Assembly (NCBI GenBank): GCA_964244115.1
Contig: CAXTHM010000013.1
Coordinates: 1-64,000 of the forward strand
Length of the DNA stretch: 64,000 nt
DNA from: CADCWK01 sp964244115
GTDB taxonomy: Bacteria; Chloroflexota; Chloroflexia; Thermomicrobiales; UBA6265
Direction of reading: 5' to 3'
The translations under genes were made by a program, and so were the position numbers. This document shows, in pieces, positions 1-9,511 of the stretch (its first letter is position 1; each line of letters starts with the position of its first letter). The notes below the pieces were generated by a model that was not told where the DNA came from, made no database searches, and was given only the letters and a program-made list of their open reading frames with translations.

Positions 1-850
1 CGAAGATGCCCGAGCCGCCCTCCATCTTCAGGATCGCCAGCTTGGTGATCAGCTCCAGCGGGGCGATCGCCCAGCCGAGCCGCATCCCGGCGCCCATGAT
101 CTTGGAGAAGGTGCCGAGGTAGACCGTCCGGTGGTTGCCGTCCAGCGAGTAGATCGTCGGCAGGAACTCGCCCTCGTAGCGGAGGTCGAAGTAGGCATCG
201 TCCTCCATGATCAGGGTATCGAACTCCTCGGCCAGCTCGACGATCCGCTGGCGCCGCTCCAGAGTCATCGTCACGCCGGTCGGGTTCTGGAAGTTCGGGA
301 TCACGTAGATGAACTTGGCCGGCGTGCCCGCGTCACGGTAGCGGGCCAGCTCGGCGGCAAGCTGGTCGACATCGGTGCCGTGGTCGTCGATCGCGATCGG
401 GGCGACGACGCCGCCCATGTTGTTGACGCCGACGTTGAAGCCCGACCATGTCGGCTGCTCGGCAAGGACGATGTCGCCCCGGTCGATCACCGCCTCCAGG
501 ATCAACTCGACGGCCTGCGAGGCGCCCGAGGTGATGATGACGTTCTCCGGCCCGGCCTCGATCTTCTGATCCGCCTTGAGCTTGGCGAGCAGCTCGTCGA
601 TCAGGGCCGGCACGCCGAGGACGCTGCCATACTGGAGCGCCTTGTCGGCCGAGTGCTCCATCGCGCGGGCGGTCGCCTCGGCGACGGCCTTGCCGGGCAG
701 CGAGGCGGCGTCCGGGAAGCCGTAGATGAACGAGATCTTCGGCGCGTTGCCCTTGTTGCCGGCCATCCGTGGGGAATCGGGCAGCGCCTGCGCCTTGCGG
801 GAGTAGAGCGTGGAGAACCGTGACTTGGGCGTGGTCGCGACGTCCGACAT
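1..850 (-). CDS. PLP-dependent aminotransferase, class I/II fold (3' end outside window)
   Basis: Fold-type I aminotransferase of the 2-aminoadipate/aromatic (LysN/MocR-like) group, cytosolic, transferring an amino group from an amino acid to a 2-oxo acid through pyridoxal phosphate. About 283 residues are visible; the C-terminal part runs off the left edge. Seen in order: a glycine-rich ITSGASQA stretch, the PTWSGFN cofactor-stacking region, NFQNPTG, EDDAYFDLRY, and GTFSKIMGAG, in which the Schiff-base lysine is residue 250. The ATG at 850 is preceded by GAGGAG at good spacing. It diverges from the ferredoxin-NADP reductase gene. Family assignment is firm; the substrate cannot be told from sequence. 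Confidence 0.88.
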   Translation of the reverse strand, partial: MSDVATTPKSRFSTLYSRKAQALPDSPRMAGNKGNAPKISFIYGFPDAASLPGKAVAEATARAMEHSADKALQYGSVLGVPALIDELLAKLKADQKIEAGPENVIITSGASQAVELILEAVIDRGDIVLAEQPTWSGFNVGVNNMGGVVAPIAIDDHGTDVDQLAAELARYRDAGTPAKFIYVIPNFQNPTGVTMTLERRQRIVELAEEFDTLIMEDDAYFDLRYEGEFLPTIYSLDGNHRTVYLGTFSKIMGAGMRLGWAIAPLELITKLAILKMEGGSGIF

Positions 851-967
851 ACGGGCCTGCTCCTCGGTGGGTCTGCGTCTGGCGAGCGTAGGGCGCGGCG
901 AACACACCGAAGAGACCACCGGCTGGGATCGCGGCGGTCCTCCGACGTACAGTTGCGCACGACGCCC

Positions 968-973
968 ATTGTA
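968..973 (-). promoter_or_regulatory. Possible -10 element for the aminotransferase gene
   Basis: Read on the minus strand this is TACAAT, five of six matches to the -10 consensus, about 115 nt upstream of the start codon. No good -35 is visible at 17 nt. On the other strand of the same 343-bp divergent gap (851-1193), TAGAAT at 1039-1044 is a candidate -10 for the downstream reductase gene. Nothing else was recognised in the gap. Confidence 0.3.
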
Positions 974-1193
974 CCGGCGAGCCAATCGCGGCACCATACG
1001 TTACGAAGTCGCCCTACCGCTGGCTTGTGCTCTCTGCCTAGAATGTTGCGTTCACGCCAGCCACGCCGTCCATGCTGGCCCGGCCATACCGCAATCAGTG
1101 GGGGCGGTCCTCGACTCGGCCCGGGCGCGCCCGGGCCGAACGGACGTCGATCCGCCGTCCGCCGCCCAGCCGAAACAAGGAAGCCACCTCGCC

Positions 1194-2255
1194 ATGAACA
1201 CGCCAGACCCGACGCTCAACGGCCACAGTCACGGCCAGGAGCCGCACCACGATCTCTACGACGTCACCATCATCGGTGCCGGTCCGACCGGCCTGTTCTC
1301 GGCCTTCTACGCCGGGCTCCGTGGCGCCCGCGTCCAGATCATCGACTCCCTGGAGGAGGCCGGCGGAGCGCTGACCGCGATCTACCCGGAGAAGTACATC
1401 TACGACGTGATGGGCTTCCCGCGGGTGCTGGCCAAGGACTTCGTCGAGCAGTGCCTGATCCAGTCCCGGCGTGGCGACCCGACGGTGCGCCTCAACGAGG
1501 AAGTCCGCGAGCTGGAGCGGATGCCGGACGGCACGATCCGGCTCGGGACGACCCGGGCCGACCGGTTCAGCAAGTCGGTCATCATCTGCGCCGGCGTCGG
1601 CGCCTTCGAGCCCAAGCGGCTCGAGACGCCTGGTATCGGCGATTTCGAGGGCCACGGCGTCCACTACTTCGCCAAGCGGGTCGAGGACTTCCGGGACAAG
1701 CACGTCGTCATCGTCGGCGGCGGCGACTCCGCGGCGGACTGGGCGGTAACGCTCGAGCCGGTCGCCAAGCACGTCACGCTCGTCCACCGCTCGAAGTTTC
1801 GCGCCCACGAGTCGACCATCGCCGAACTCGAAACCTCGGACGTCGACCTCCGCTACCCTGGCTGCGAGATCGTCGCGGTGGGCGGCGATGCGACCGGGCA
1901 TCTCTCGAACGTCACCTATCGCGATGCCGGCGGGATGGAGACGACGATCCCGGCCGAGGAACTGATCGTCGCGATCGGCTTCGTCGCCGACCTTGGCCCC
2001 CTGAAGACCTGGGGCTTCGATCTGCAGCGCAACCAGATCGTGGTCGACCCGATCACGATGGCGACGAACATCGCCGGCGTCTACGGGGCCGGCGACATCG
2101 TCGCCTACCCCGCCAAGTTCAAGCTGATCGCCACCGGCGCGGCCGAGGCCGTCACCGCCGTGAATCACGCCATCACCCACATCGACCCGCGGGCCCGCCT
2201 CGACGCCGGCCACTCCACGACGATCATGGAGAAGCGTGAGAAGGCGACCCGCTAA
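1194..2255 (+). CDS. Ferredoxin--NADP reductase, type 2 (thioredoxin-reductase-like flavoprotein)
   Basis: Cytosolic FAD enzyme of 353 residues that exchanges electrons between NADPH and ferredoxin. It has the two-nucleotide-binding-domain layout of thioredoxin reductase: an FAD Rossmann motif GAGPTGLFSAFYAG near residue 24, a central NADPH motif GGGDSAADWA near residue 176, and a C-terminal GAGDIVAYPAKFKLIATGAAEA segment that closes the FAD site. The CxxC pair of true thioredoxin reductases is absent, which points to the FNR-2 subgroup. The ATG at 1194 follows an AAGGAAG ribosome site; upstream in-frame codons lack family similarity. It stands alone, with a repeat-bearing gap downstream. Confidence 0.9.
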   Translation: MNTPDPTLNGHSHGQEPHHDLYDVTIIGAGPTGLFSAFYAGLRGARVQIIDSLEEAGGALTAIYPEKYIYDVMGFPRVLAKDFVEQCLIQSRRGDPTVRLNEEVRELERMPDGTIRLGTTRADRFSKSVIICAGVGAFEPKRLETPGIGDFEGHGVHYFAKRVEDFRDKHVVIVGGGDSAADWAVTLEPVAKHVTLVHRSKFRAHESTIAELETSDVDLRYPGCEIVAVGGDATGHLSNVTYRDAGGMETTIPAEELIVAIGFVADLGPLKTWGFDLQRNQIVVDPITMATNIAGVYGAGDIVAYPAKFKLIATGAAEAVTAVNHAITHIDPRARLDAGHSTTIMEKREKATR

Positions 2256-2279
2256 GGCGGTTGTCCGGGAAGGACCCCA

Positions 2280-2427
2280 CGGCGGAGCAGGTTCACCCCA
2301 GCCGGGGTGAACCCGCTCGCTCACCCGCCCCATGCGGCGCTCGCTGCCCGGCGGCTTCGCAGGTGCCCGGAGCGGGGAGCACCTCTCGCTTGCTCTGACG
2401 CACCAAGCTTCAACCCGGATTCCGTAT
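2280..2427. repeat. Dispersed intergenic palindromic element, copy A
   Basis: Lies in the 420-bp gap between the reductase gene and the surface-protein gene. It shares long runs with the copies near 18.6, 45.8, 61.3 and 63.0 kb, including CTCACCCGCCCCATGCGGC, CGGAGCGGGGAGCAC and a right end ACCCGGATTCCGTAT (2413-2427). A local inverted repeat GTTCACCCC/GGGGTGAAC lies near its left edge. No coding capacity is seen. Confidence 0.7.
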
Positions 2428-2675
2428 CAGACCACCTGTCCACTCATCCGCGATTTCCAGACGACCACGCGAGATCGAGAGACAGGAAGCGGACGGTTCT
2501 CCCGTTGCCGGGCGGTTTTAGCGACCGGTTTCAGGGGGCCGAATGACAGACGTCTGCCGGGAAGGGAACGGGGCCCTCTCCACATCACGCAGCGACGACC
2601 CGGGCGAAGGACGAAACGTCATTCATTCCCAGTATGCTGGGCGGCTTCAGCGCCCGGTCACCGGGATCGAGTCGG

Positions 2676-5414
2676 TCAGCTTGCCCAACCAGTCCCGCGA
2701 CGGCGCTGTCGCCGGGTGTGGGTCGCGAGCAGGCCGACGATCAGCAGGCCCGAGATCGCCGCGGCGATCGCGACCGCCCACGGCAACCAGCCAAGTTCCG
2801 GCTTCTCGTCGAGCGGGACCCCGGCGACGTAGCGGGACAGATGGGCCAGGGGAGCGGAGATTCCCGCCGCCTCCTGGTTCGTCACCCCGAGCTGGCTCAG
2901 CTCCCCGTCATCGACCCAGAAGACGACCGCATCATCGCGGACGTTCACCGGTACATTGAGTCGCAGGACGACCCCGGCTGGAAGCGTCGTGACGACGCGA
3001 CCATCGGAGCCGGTGATCTCGATGTCATAGCCGGAGGACGGCACCAGATCGACATCGGGCGAGACCGGGAGGTCCGCATCCGACACCTGAGCGATCGAGA
3101 CGGTCATGGTCGAATCGAAGACGCCGGGCCCGATGTGCAGCTCGGCCCCGGCCGGGTGGCGCACCGTCCCACCATCCGGCCCAATCTCCTGGGTCACCGC
3201 CTCGGCGGCCGGTGAGAGGGTCGGCGTCGCCAACGGGGTCGAAACGACCGGCGAGGCAGGGGCAACGGTCGGACCATTGGTCGGACCGATCGTCGCCGTC
3301 GGGTACGCGGGCAGGGCACCACCGACCCGAGACCCCGGATCTGAACGGACCGGTGTCACGGTCGCCGTCGCCTGCGGTCGTCTCGTCGCGGTCGCCGTCG
3401 GCGGCACCACGGTCGGCGTGGGCGGCACTGCGGTCGCGGTCGGCGGCACCGCGGTCACTGTCGGCGGGACGGGCGATGCGGTCGGTATCGGCGGGACACT
3501 GGTCGCGGTCGGTGGGACGGGCGTCGGAGGAACGGCTGTCGAGGTCGGTGTCGGCGGGGTTGCGGTCGCGGTCGGAGGAGGCGTGGCCTGGACCGCCAGT
3601 GCCGCCTCTGTCACCGCGGAGGTCGCGGTCGGAGGGATCTGCGTCGGGACCGGGCTCGCTGGCGGCGAGGTCGCGGGAGGTGGAGGCGTCGCCGTCGGCG
3701 GCACGGGCACCGTCGTCAGGGTGGCCGTCGCGGTCGGCGGGACGCGTGTCTCGGTGGCTGGCGGACGGGAGTCGGGCGGGGTCGTGCCAACCACCGTTGC
3801 CGGTGGTGCCGTGCTCGCGGTGGTCGGCGCGGATCGGGTCGGTCCCGCGGTGGCTCCAGTCGTGGGCGCGGTCGGCGCCCCACTGGCCGGCGGGACCGAC
3901 GTCGGCGGTGCATCGGGCAGCGGTGCGCTGGTCGGGACGGACGGGTAGGTCGCTCCCGGCGGGACGGTCGCCGCTCCGCCGAAATCCGTGCCATCGCCGG
4001 GTCGGACGGTCGGCGAAGGCGCTGGTCCGTCGCCCGAATCGATCCCATCCCCCGTCCCGGTACCGGGGACGGTCGATGGGGGGTCACTCCCCGGGTCGGT
4101 GCCATCGGTGGGATCGGTACCGGGCACGGTGGCGGACGCGACGGGTTGCCCCGCGCCGACGGAGGCGGTCGGTCGAACCGTCGCCTCACCGGCGACTGGC
4201 AGCGTCGCCGTGATCGTGGCGGTCACGACGGCTCCGGTCGGCTCGCCGGTCGACGTGTCGCCGACGACCTCGACCCGACAGGAGCCGACGACCATCCCGC
4301 TCGTCCCGTATACCCGGATCGTGGCGGTCTGCGCGATCGCCGGAGCGCTCCAGGTCAGCACGGCGGTGCTGCCCTCACCGAGCGAGAACGCCAGCGCGGT
4401 GCCGTCGGTGCCAGGGTCGTAGTCGGTGTTCGGCGACGTCCGCGGCCACGAGCCGGCTGACGCGTCGAGCATGACGCTGCCGGCCCCCGTCACCGAGACC
4501 GGCAGGGGCTGCCCTACGCCGACCGACGGGGCGCAGGCGACCGACAACGCGACGGGGACTTCGACAGCGGTGACCAGGGTCGGCGTCGTGACGAGCACGG
4601 CGCCGCCGGCATCCAGGAGCGAGAAGGTCACGACCGTATCGACCGTCACGTCCGGCGCCACCCACGCCACGGCCGCATCGCCGGCGCCGGGGTAGGACGC
4701 CGTGCCGGTGTCCGGGAAGTAGCCGCCATCCGCGGTCAGCGTTCCCGCGGTGCCGCCACCGCTGGCGGTAACGGTGCCGCTCCCGCCCGAGACGACTGCG
4801 TCAGGCGAGTAGAGGGTCGCGGGCGCAACGACGGTCGCGGTCGGCTCCGAGGCGGGCGCGGAGGCGGAGGTGAAGCCGTCAGCGTACGAGACGATGTCGG
4901 TCGAGAGCCCCTGGCTGTTGGCCCAGTAACTGATGCCCCCCTCTCGCCAGTAGACCGCGTCGTAGATCGGGGTCGGGTCGTGATAGGCCGCATTGCCTCG
5001 AACGGTGGAATTGACCGTGAGTTCGACGTTGAGGTCGTAGGCCGATCCAGCCGGGATGTACCCGTTCAGGTAGCCCCGCACATCGAGGAACGTCGGTGCG
5101 CCACCGCCGACATACCAGTAGATGCGGTAGGAGGTCCCGTCGATCGAGATGGACGGGACGACGCCGGCGAACGGCTCGGGGACGTACGACGGCACAAGGG
5201 CGGGCCAGTCGTTGGCGAAGCGGGCGGCCTGCTCCGGTGTCATCCAGCCCGGATAGCTCTGGGCGGCTACGGATTCCAGGCCGGGCGCGACCGGTCCGAC
5301 TGGCGCGTAGCCGCCGATCGGAAGCAGCACCGCCAGCACGACCAGCAGCGAGAGCACCGCTAACCGACCCCGTCCGCGCCATCCCAATCGAAGCTCGTCC
5401 ACCCGTTCCCTCAT
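2676..5414 (-). CDS. Large Pro/Thr-rich exported surface protein, anchored at both ends
   Basis: Unrecognised protein of about 912 residues. An N-terminal hydrophobic segment (about 17-38, leucine/valine-rich) is a signal peptide or signal anchor, followed by a globular region with many Trp/Tyr residues (about 50-190), Ig-like stretches, and a very long Pro/Thr/Ala/Val tract (about 395-735) built of VPPTPTA-type repeats. A domain resembling ZU5 follows (GGTV, ELHIGPGVF, TVSI) near 745-850. A C-terminal membrane helix at about 876-898 ends in Arg-rich cytoplasmic residues. Start choice is uncertain: GTG 5417, ATG 5414, or GTG 5402, which has the best-spaced AGGG. It follows the kinase gene on the same strand by about 115 nt, so co-expression and display of a cell-wall or adhesion protein are likely. 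Function unknown. Confidence 0.8.
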   Translation of the reverse strand: MRERVDELRLGWRGRGRLAVLSLLVVLAVLLPIGGYAPVGPVAPGLESVAAQSYPGWMTPEQAARFANDWPALVPSYVPEPFAGVVPSISIDGTSYRIYWYVGGGAPTFLDVRGYLNGYIPAGSAYDLNVELTVNSTVRGNAAYHDPTPIYDAVYWREGGISYWANSQGLSTDIVSYADGFTSASAPASEPTATVVAPATLYSPDAVVSGGSGTVTASGGGTAGTLTADGGYFPDTGTASYPGAGDAAVAWVAPDVTVDTVVTFSLLDAGGAVLVTTPTLVTAVEVPVALSVACAPSVGVGQPLPVSVTGAGSVMLDASAGSWPRTSPNTDYDPGTDGTALAFSLGEGSTAVLTWSAPAIAQTATIRVYGTSGMVVGSCRVEVVGDTSTGEPTGAVVTATITATLPVAGEATVRPTASVGAGQPVASATVPGTDPTDGTDPGSDPPSTVPGTGTGDGIDSGDGPAPSPTVRPGDGTDFGGAATVPPGATYPSVPTSAPLPDAPPTSVPPASGAPTAPTTGATAGPTRSAPTTASTAPPATVVGTTPPDSRPPATETRVPPTATATLTTVPVPPTATPPPPATSPPASPVPTQIPPTATSAVTEAALAVQATPPPTATATPPTPTSTAVPPTPVPPTATSVPPIPTASPVPPTVTAVPPTATAVPPTPTVVPPTATATRRPQATATVTPVRSDPGSRVGGALPAYPTATIGPTNGPTVAPASPVVSTPLATPTLSPAAEAVTQEIGPDGGTVRHPAGAELHIGPGVFDSTMTVSIAQVSDADLPVSPDVDLVPSSGYDIEITGSDGRVVTTLPAGVVLRLNVPVNVRDDAVVFWVDDGELSQLGVTNQEAAGISAPLAHLSRYVAGVPLDEKPELGWLPWAVAIAAAISGLLIVGLLATHTRRQRRRGTGWAS

Positions 5415-5530
5415 CACCCTGGCCGGCCCGCTGGAGGCGAAGACCCATACGGACGAATGTTCGTTCCCACTGAGCCTACCACCGCCGGAAGTCGGTTTCG
5501 ATGCGCGATCGTCCCCATCCCGTCGCGATG

Positions 5531-7783
5531 CTATGTCAACTCCAGCGTTCCCTCGCCCAACAACAGGTACGGACCCTCGCCGACGACGCCGTCCGGGGCA
5601 CCGTTCGTGATCGTGATCGTGTTCTCCCCGTCGACGAACGCGACGGCTGGCAGCGTCGCGGTGAGCTGGGCGAACTGCGGCGGCGTACTCGCGTCCCAGT
5701 TCGGGAACGTCACATCGCCGGAGGCACTCCGCAGCGTCTGACCATTGACCGCGACGGTGAAGGGGTTCGCCGCCGCGTACTCGTCGTCGAGACCGGTGAT
5801 GGTCAGCGTGAGGTCAGCGGTCGGGACGCCCTCCAGCGTGAAGGTCAGCGACGCCTGCTCATAGCCGCTGCCTTGGCCGTAGATCGCCACGCAGTCACGC
5901 CCGTACAGGTCGGTATCGAGGTCGGCGTAGGCGCCCTGCCAGTCCGACGGAGCGATGACGATGGAATCGCCGCCCTGCCCGGAGGCCGACAGCAGCCGGG
6001 CCGCGCTGCCGTTCACAGGATCACCATTCCCGTTAGCGGGGCCACCAGCGTCCTCGGGCTGGGTCGGATCGACCTCGACCACCGCTGGCGTCTCGCCCGG
6101 TACCGGGGCGATCGTCGGCGAGAGGGTGGCAGGTGGGATCGTGGCGGTAGCCGTGGCCGTCGGCGGCGTGGTCGGTCGCACCGTAGCGGTCGGTGGTGAC
6201 GTAACGGTCGCGGGCGGCAGGGTCGCCGTCGCCATCTCGGTTGCGGGCGGGTCGGTCTCGGTCGCCGGCACGACGGTTTCAGTCGGGGTCCGCGTCGGTG
6301 TCACGGCGGCCATCACGGTCGAGGTGGCGGCTGGCGCCTCGTTGGTCGGTCCGGCCGTGGCCGTGGCCGTCGGCTGATCGGTCGCGGCGGCGAGACCAGG
6401 CGATCGGTCATCACCGCCGCGATCGAAGGGGCCGAACTCGGTCGCGGCCGCCACGACGCCGACGGCCAGCAGACCGAACAGGATCGTCAGCAGCGCCGCC
6501 AGCCAGCCGCGACGGTGGCCCCCGGAACCCGCCGGGGCCAGCGCCGGCGGTGGCGTCCCGTCACCACCCTGCCCGGCCAGCCAGGGGGGCGTGGCCGGTC
6601 GCTGGGGCGGTAGCGCCTGCCCGTAGCCGCCAGCGCTAGGCCGAACGATCGTCCGGTCGCCTCCGATCGGAACCGCCTGGCCGACTGCGGCCGCGCCGAC
6701 GACGGTGGTGGCCTCGTCGCCACGGCTGGCGACGGCCGGGGCGGCGGGTCCACCGGCGAGGGCCGTTGCCATCGCCGCGGAGGATGGGAACCGCTGCGCC
6801 GGGTCCTTCGCCATCGCCCGCAGGATGATCTGCTCGACCCACGGCGGGATCTGGACGCCCGGCGCCGCCTGGCTCGGTGGCGTCGGGCGGGACTGGAGGT
6901 GCGCCATCATGACGGCCATCGGGTTCTCGCCCGTGAACGGCACCCGGCCGGTCAGCATCTCGTAGAAGACCACCCCGACGGCGTAGATGTCGGTCGCCTG
7001 GGTGACAGGTTCCCCGCGGGCCTGCTCCGGCGCCATGTACGAGGCGGTCCCGACCGTCATCCCCTGCGTCGTCAGCCCCTCGGAGAGCGCCGCGTAGGCG
7101 ACGCCGAAGTCGGTCACCTGGGCGGTCCCGTCGGGCGTGATGAGGATGTTCTGCGGCTTGACGTCGCGGTGGACGATCCCGGCGGCGTGGATCGCCCCGA
7201 GACCGCGCAGCACCTGCTGGACCAGCGGCGTGGCCCGCGCCACCGGGAGCCGCCCCTGCTCCTGGATGACGTGCTTGAGGTCGCTGCCCGGGACCAGCCG
7301 CATCACGATGTACGAGACGTCGCCGTCGGTGCCGACATCGTAGACATCGACCACATTCGGGTGGCTGATCGACGCGGCCAGCTCGGCCTCCCGGACGAAC
7401 CGGGAGACCAGCTCGGTGTCGCCGGACAGGTGCGAGCGCAGGACCTTGATCGCGACCGTCCGCTTCAGGCGCGTGTCGTGGGCGCGATAGGTGATGGCGT
7501 GGGCGCCCTCACCGATCCGGGCCTGGATCGCATAGCGACCGCCGATCACCGTCTGGGCGCCGGACAGGGTCTGGCCGCTCGGACTGATCTGGTTCGGGTC
7601 GCCGCCGATGGGTGACTGGGCGCCGGTCCGCTGGGAGCCATCGACGCCGTTCGGCCGGGAGGGCTGGAAGCGCCGCTGTGATTCCGTCAAGCCGGAGTGC
7701 CTCTCATTCGCTGGTTCGATCGCGTCACGACGGCACAGGGACGCTCGTGAGCGGGTCATCGACCTCGCGACCGGGACGATCAT
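5531..7783 (-). CDS. Receptor-type Ser/Thr protein kinase (PknB-like) with extracellular C-terminal domain
   Basis: Transmembrane Hanks-type kinase of about 750 residues. The kinase domain spans about 84-345: glycine loop GEGAHAITY, catalytic Lys113 in AIKVL, HRDVKPQN with Asp207, DFG at 225-227 and APE at 251-253. All catalytic residues are present, so it should be active. A single membrane helix follows at about 427-448, then a Thr/Pro/Ala linker (about 470-575), and an extracellular beta-rich domain (about 605-750) with SLTFTLEGVP and TLTITGLDDEY strands that resembles a carbohydrate-binding, galactose-binding-type fold (inference). The start is uncertain: ATG 7758 is an alternative and the first 80 residues look unstructured. 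The downstream gene encodes a surface protein with the same type of linker. Confidence 0.9.
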   Translation of the reverse strand: MIVPVARSMTRSRASLCRRDAIEPANERHSGLTESQRRFQPSRPNGVDGSQRTGAQSPIGGDPNQISPSGQTLSGAQTVIGGRYAIQARIGEGAHAITYRAHDTRLKRTVAIKVLRSHLSGDTELVSRFVREAELAASISHPNVVDVYDVGTDGDVSYIVMRLVPGSDLKHVIQEQGRLPVARATPLVQQVLRGLGAIHAAGIVHRDVKPQNILITPDGTAQVTDFGVAYAALSEGLTTQGMTVGTASYMAPEQARGEPVTQATDIYAVGVVFYEMLTGRVPFTGENPMAVMMAHLQSRPTPPSQAAPGVQIPPWVEQIILRAMAKDPAQRFPSSAAMATALAGGPAAPAVASRGDEATTVVGAAAVGQAVPIGGDRTIVRPSAGGYGQALPPQRPATPPWLAGQGGDGTPPPALAPAGSGGHRRGWLAALLTILFGLLAVGVVAAATEFGPFDRGGDDRSPGLAAATDQPTATATAGPTNEAPAATSTVMAAVTPTRTPTETVVPATETDPPATEMATATLPPATVTSPPTATVRPTTPPTATATATIPPATLSPTIAPVPGETPAVVEVDPTQPEDAGGPANGNGDPVNGSAARLLSASGQGGDSIVIAPSDWQGAYADLDTDLYGRDCVAIYGQGSGYEQASLTFTLEGVPTADLTLTITGLDDEYAAANPFTVAVNGQTLRSASGDVTFPNWDASTPPQFAQLTATLPAVAFVDGENTITITNGAPDGVVGEGPYLLLGEGTLELT

Positions 7784-7889
7784 CGGGGCAAGGATAGCCG
7801 ACGCGGTCGGAGCGGCAGGGACGGATCGTGCCCGGCTGGTGCGCCAGCCCGATCATGCGATGCGCCCAGTATCGCTAACGCACCACGCG

Positions 7890-7902
7890 GACACCCGGTG
7901 TC
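7890..7902. promoter_or_regulatory. Operator-like inverted repeat between kinase and MFS genes
   Basis: GACACC-C-GGTGTC is a perfect 13-bp inverted repeat in the 271-bp divergent gap. It lies about 110 nt upstream of the kinase start and 150 nt upstream of the transporter start. It may be an operator for either gene; no regulator is identified. Confidence 0.3.
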
Positions 7903-8054
7903 ACTCACTATTGAAGACGAGGTCAAACGACGGACGCGAAGGCGCCTACTTGGGCCCCGGCATCGTCATATCCCGTCGGCGATACTGTCCGGGTGCCTGC
8001 CTTTCGCCGGGACCGATGCGATACGTCATGGTTGTTCTCAAGAGGGTGAGGCCA

Positions 8055-9359
8055 GTGCGCGGGTTCAGACGGCGCTCCGGCTCGGGCGAACCACTCGTCG
8101 ATCGGCGGCGGGCGAAGATCCTTGCCTGGGCCTGCGTCCTGATCGCGGTCAACCAGATCGGTTTCGGGTCGGTCGTCCCGGTCCTGCCGCTCTACGCCGA
8201 GACGTACGGCGTCTCCGAGTTCGCCGTCGGTCTGACGATCGCGATCTACGGCCTGGCCCGGTTCATCGCCAACGTCCCGGCCGGGCGGCTCGCCGATCTC
8301 CGGGGGCGGCGGGCGACGCTGGCCGTCGGCGGGATCATCACCGTCGTGGGCAACCTGTTGACGGCGGTCGCGCCGAACTACGAGTTCTTCCTCGGGGCCC
8401 GGTTCCTCTCCGGCCTCGGCGCGGCGGCGGTGCTGACGGGCGGCCAACTGGTCGTCAACGACATCGCCTCCCCGCAGAACCGGGGTCGGCTGATGTCGAT
8501 CTACCAGGGCGTCTTCGGCTTCGCCGTCGGCATCGGCCCCATCCCCGGCGGCTTCCTCGCCGACCGGTTCGGCCTCGAGCTCCCGTTCATCGCCTACGCG
8601 GTCCTCGCCGGGGGCGTCACTCTGATCGCCTGGTTCGCGATGCCGGAGACCCGCGACCTCCGTGCCCAGCAGACCGCCACGCCTTCGCCCGCATCCGACT
8701 TCGCCGGCTCGACACCCGCGGCCGACAGCAGCTCCGGGACGACGCTGCCCGCACCGCTGTCCCCCGCGACCCGGACCTCGTTCCTGCTCATCTGCGGCGT
8801 GAGCTTCAGCAGTTTCTTCGCCCGGACCGGCGCCCTGTTCAGCGTCATCCCGCTGATGGCGACCAACCAGATGGGCCTCTCGACCGGGCAGATCGGTCTG
8901 GGGCTCGGGATGAACAGCCTGATGAGCGTCCTGCTCGCCTACCCGTCCGGCTGGATGACCGATCGCTTCGGGCGCAAGGCGGTGATCGTCCCCTCGACGA
9001 TCCTGACCGGGGCATCGCTGCTCCTGTTCGGGATCGCGGACGGGTTCGGCGGCTACGTCTTCGCCGCGCTGATCTGGGGCACGGCCGGCGGGATCTCCTC
9101 GTCCGCCCCGGCGGCCTACGCCGCCGACCTCGCCCCACCGGGCCGCTCGGCCTGGCTCCTGAGCCGCTACCGGACCTTCGCCGACGCCGGCTACGTCGCC
9201 GGCCCGCTGACGCTCGGCTTCATCGCCACCGCCGTCAGCCCGGTCGCCGCGCTCTGGGCCTGCGCCGGGCTGCTCGTCGTCGCGGGCGCCACGTTCGCCG
9301 CCCGCGCACCGGAGACGCTCCCGGCGCGACTGCGAGCGGTCCGATCGGTCGGATCGTGA
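8055..9359 (+). CDS. Major facilitator superfamily transporter (DHA1-like)
   Basis: Inner-membrane secondary transporter of about 434 residues with the 12-helix MFS pattern in two six-helix halves. The halves are separated by a Ser/Thr/Pro-rich cytoplasmic loop (around RAQQTATPSPASD). The loop-2/3 signature appears as GRLADLRGRRATLAVGG, and a degenerate repeat in the second half as GWMTDRFGRKAVI. GTG 8055 is preferred because AGAGGGTGAGG lies directly upstream; ATG 8016, ATG 8028 and GTG 8046 are in-frame alternatives. Drug or metabolite export is typical of this group, but the substrate is unknown. It is convergent with the histidine kinase gene. Confidence 0.85.
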   Translation: MRGFRRRSGSGEPLVDRRRAKILAWACVLIAVNQIGFGSVVPVLPLYAETYGVSEFAVGLTIAIYGLARFIANVPAGRLADLRGRRATLAVGGIITVVGNLLTAVAPNYEFFLGARFLSGLGAAAVLTGGQLVVNDIASPQNRGRLMSIYQGVFGFAVGIGPIPGGFLADRFGLELPFIAYAVLAGGVTLIAWFAMPETRDLRAQQTATPSPASDFAGSTPAADSSSGTTLPAPLSPATRTSFLLICGVSFSSFFARTGALFSVIPLMATNQMGLSTGQIGLGLGMNSLMSVLLAYPSGWMTDRFGRKAVIVPSTILTGASLLLFGIADGFGGYVFAALIWGTAGGISSSAPAAYAADLAPPGRSAWLLSRYRTFADAGYVAGPLTLGFIATAVSPVAALWACAGLLVVAGATFAARAPETLPARLRAVRSVGS

Positions 9360-9402
9360 CCGGCCTCGCGTCACTGCGACCCGTCACCGACGCGAGGCCG
9401 GT
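9359..9402. terminator. Hairpin between convergent MFS and histidine-kinase genes
   Basis: ACCGGCCTCGCGTC (9359-9372) pairs perfectly with GACGCGAGGCCGGT (9389-9402), a 14-bp stem with a 16-nt loop starting at the MFS stop codon. It lacks a T-run, so it may act as an mRNA 3' end stabiliser or a weak bidirectional terminator. Confidence 0.55.
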
Positions 9403-9511
9403 CCCGGCGAGATCGGCAAGACGGCCGGGATGCGGCACGATCCGGTCCCGCCGAGCGGACCCGGCCGGGGACGACCGGTTCGGGAGATCCGGCCGACATC
9501 GAGACGACCAC

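Noticed and set aside
1095..2333. 412-codon minus-strand frame opposite the ferredoxin-NADP reductase
   Set aside because: Asp/Arg/Gly/Val-rich shadow frame typical of GC-rich genes. The plus strand carries clear FAD and NADPH motifs.
3106..3948. Long Gly/Val/Thr-rich frame on the plus strand with VAVGGT repeats
   Set aside because: It is the reverse complement of the VPPTATA-coding tract of the minus-strand surface protein. It has no ribosome site or non-repeat domain.
3225..4010. CRISPR-like regular periodicity
   Set aside because: The period is short (about 18 bp or less), the units differ, there are no unique spacers, and the pattern is explained by coding repeats of Pro/Thr.
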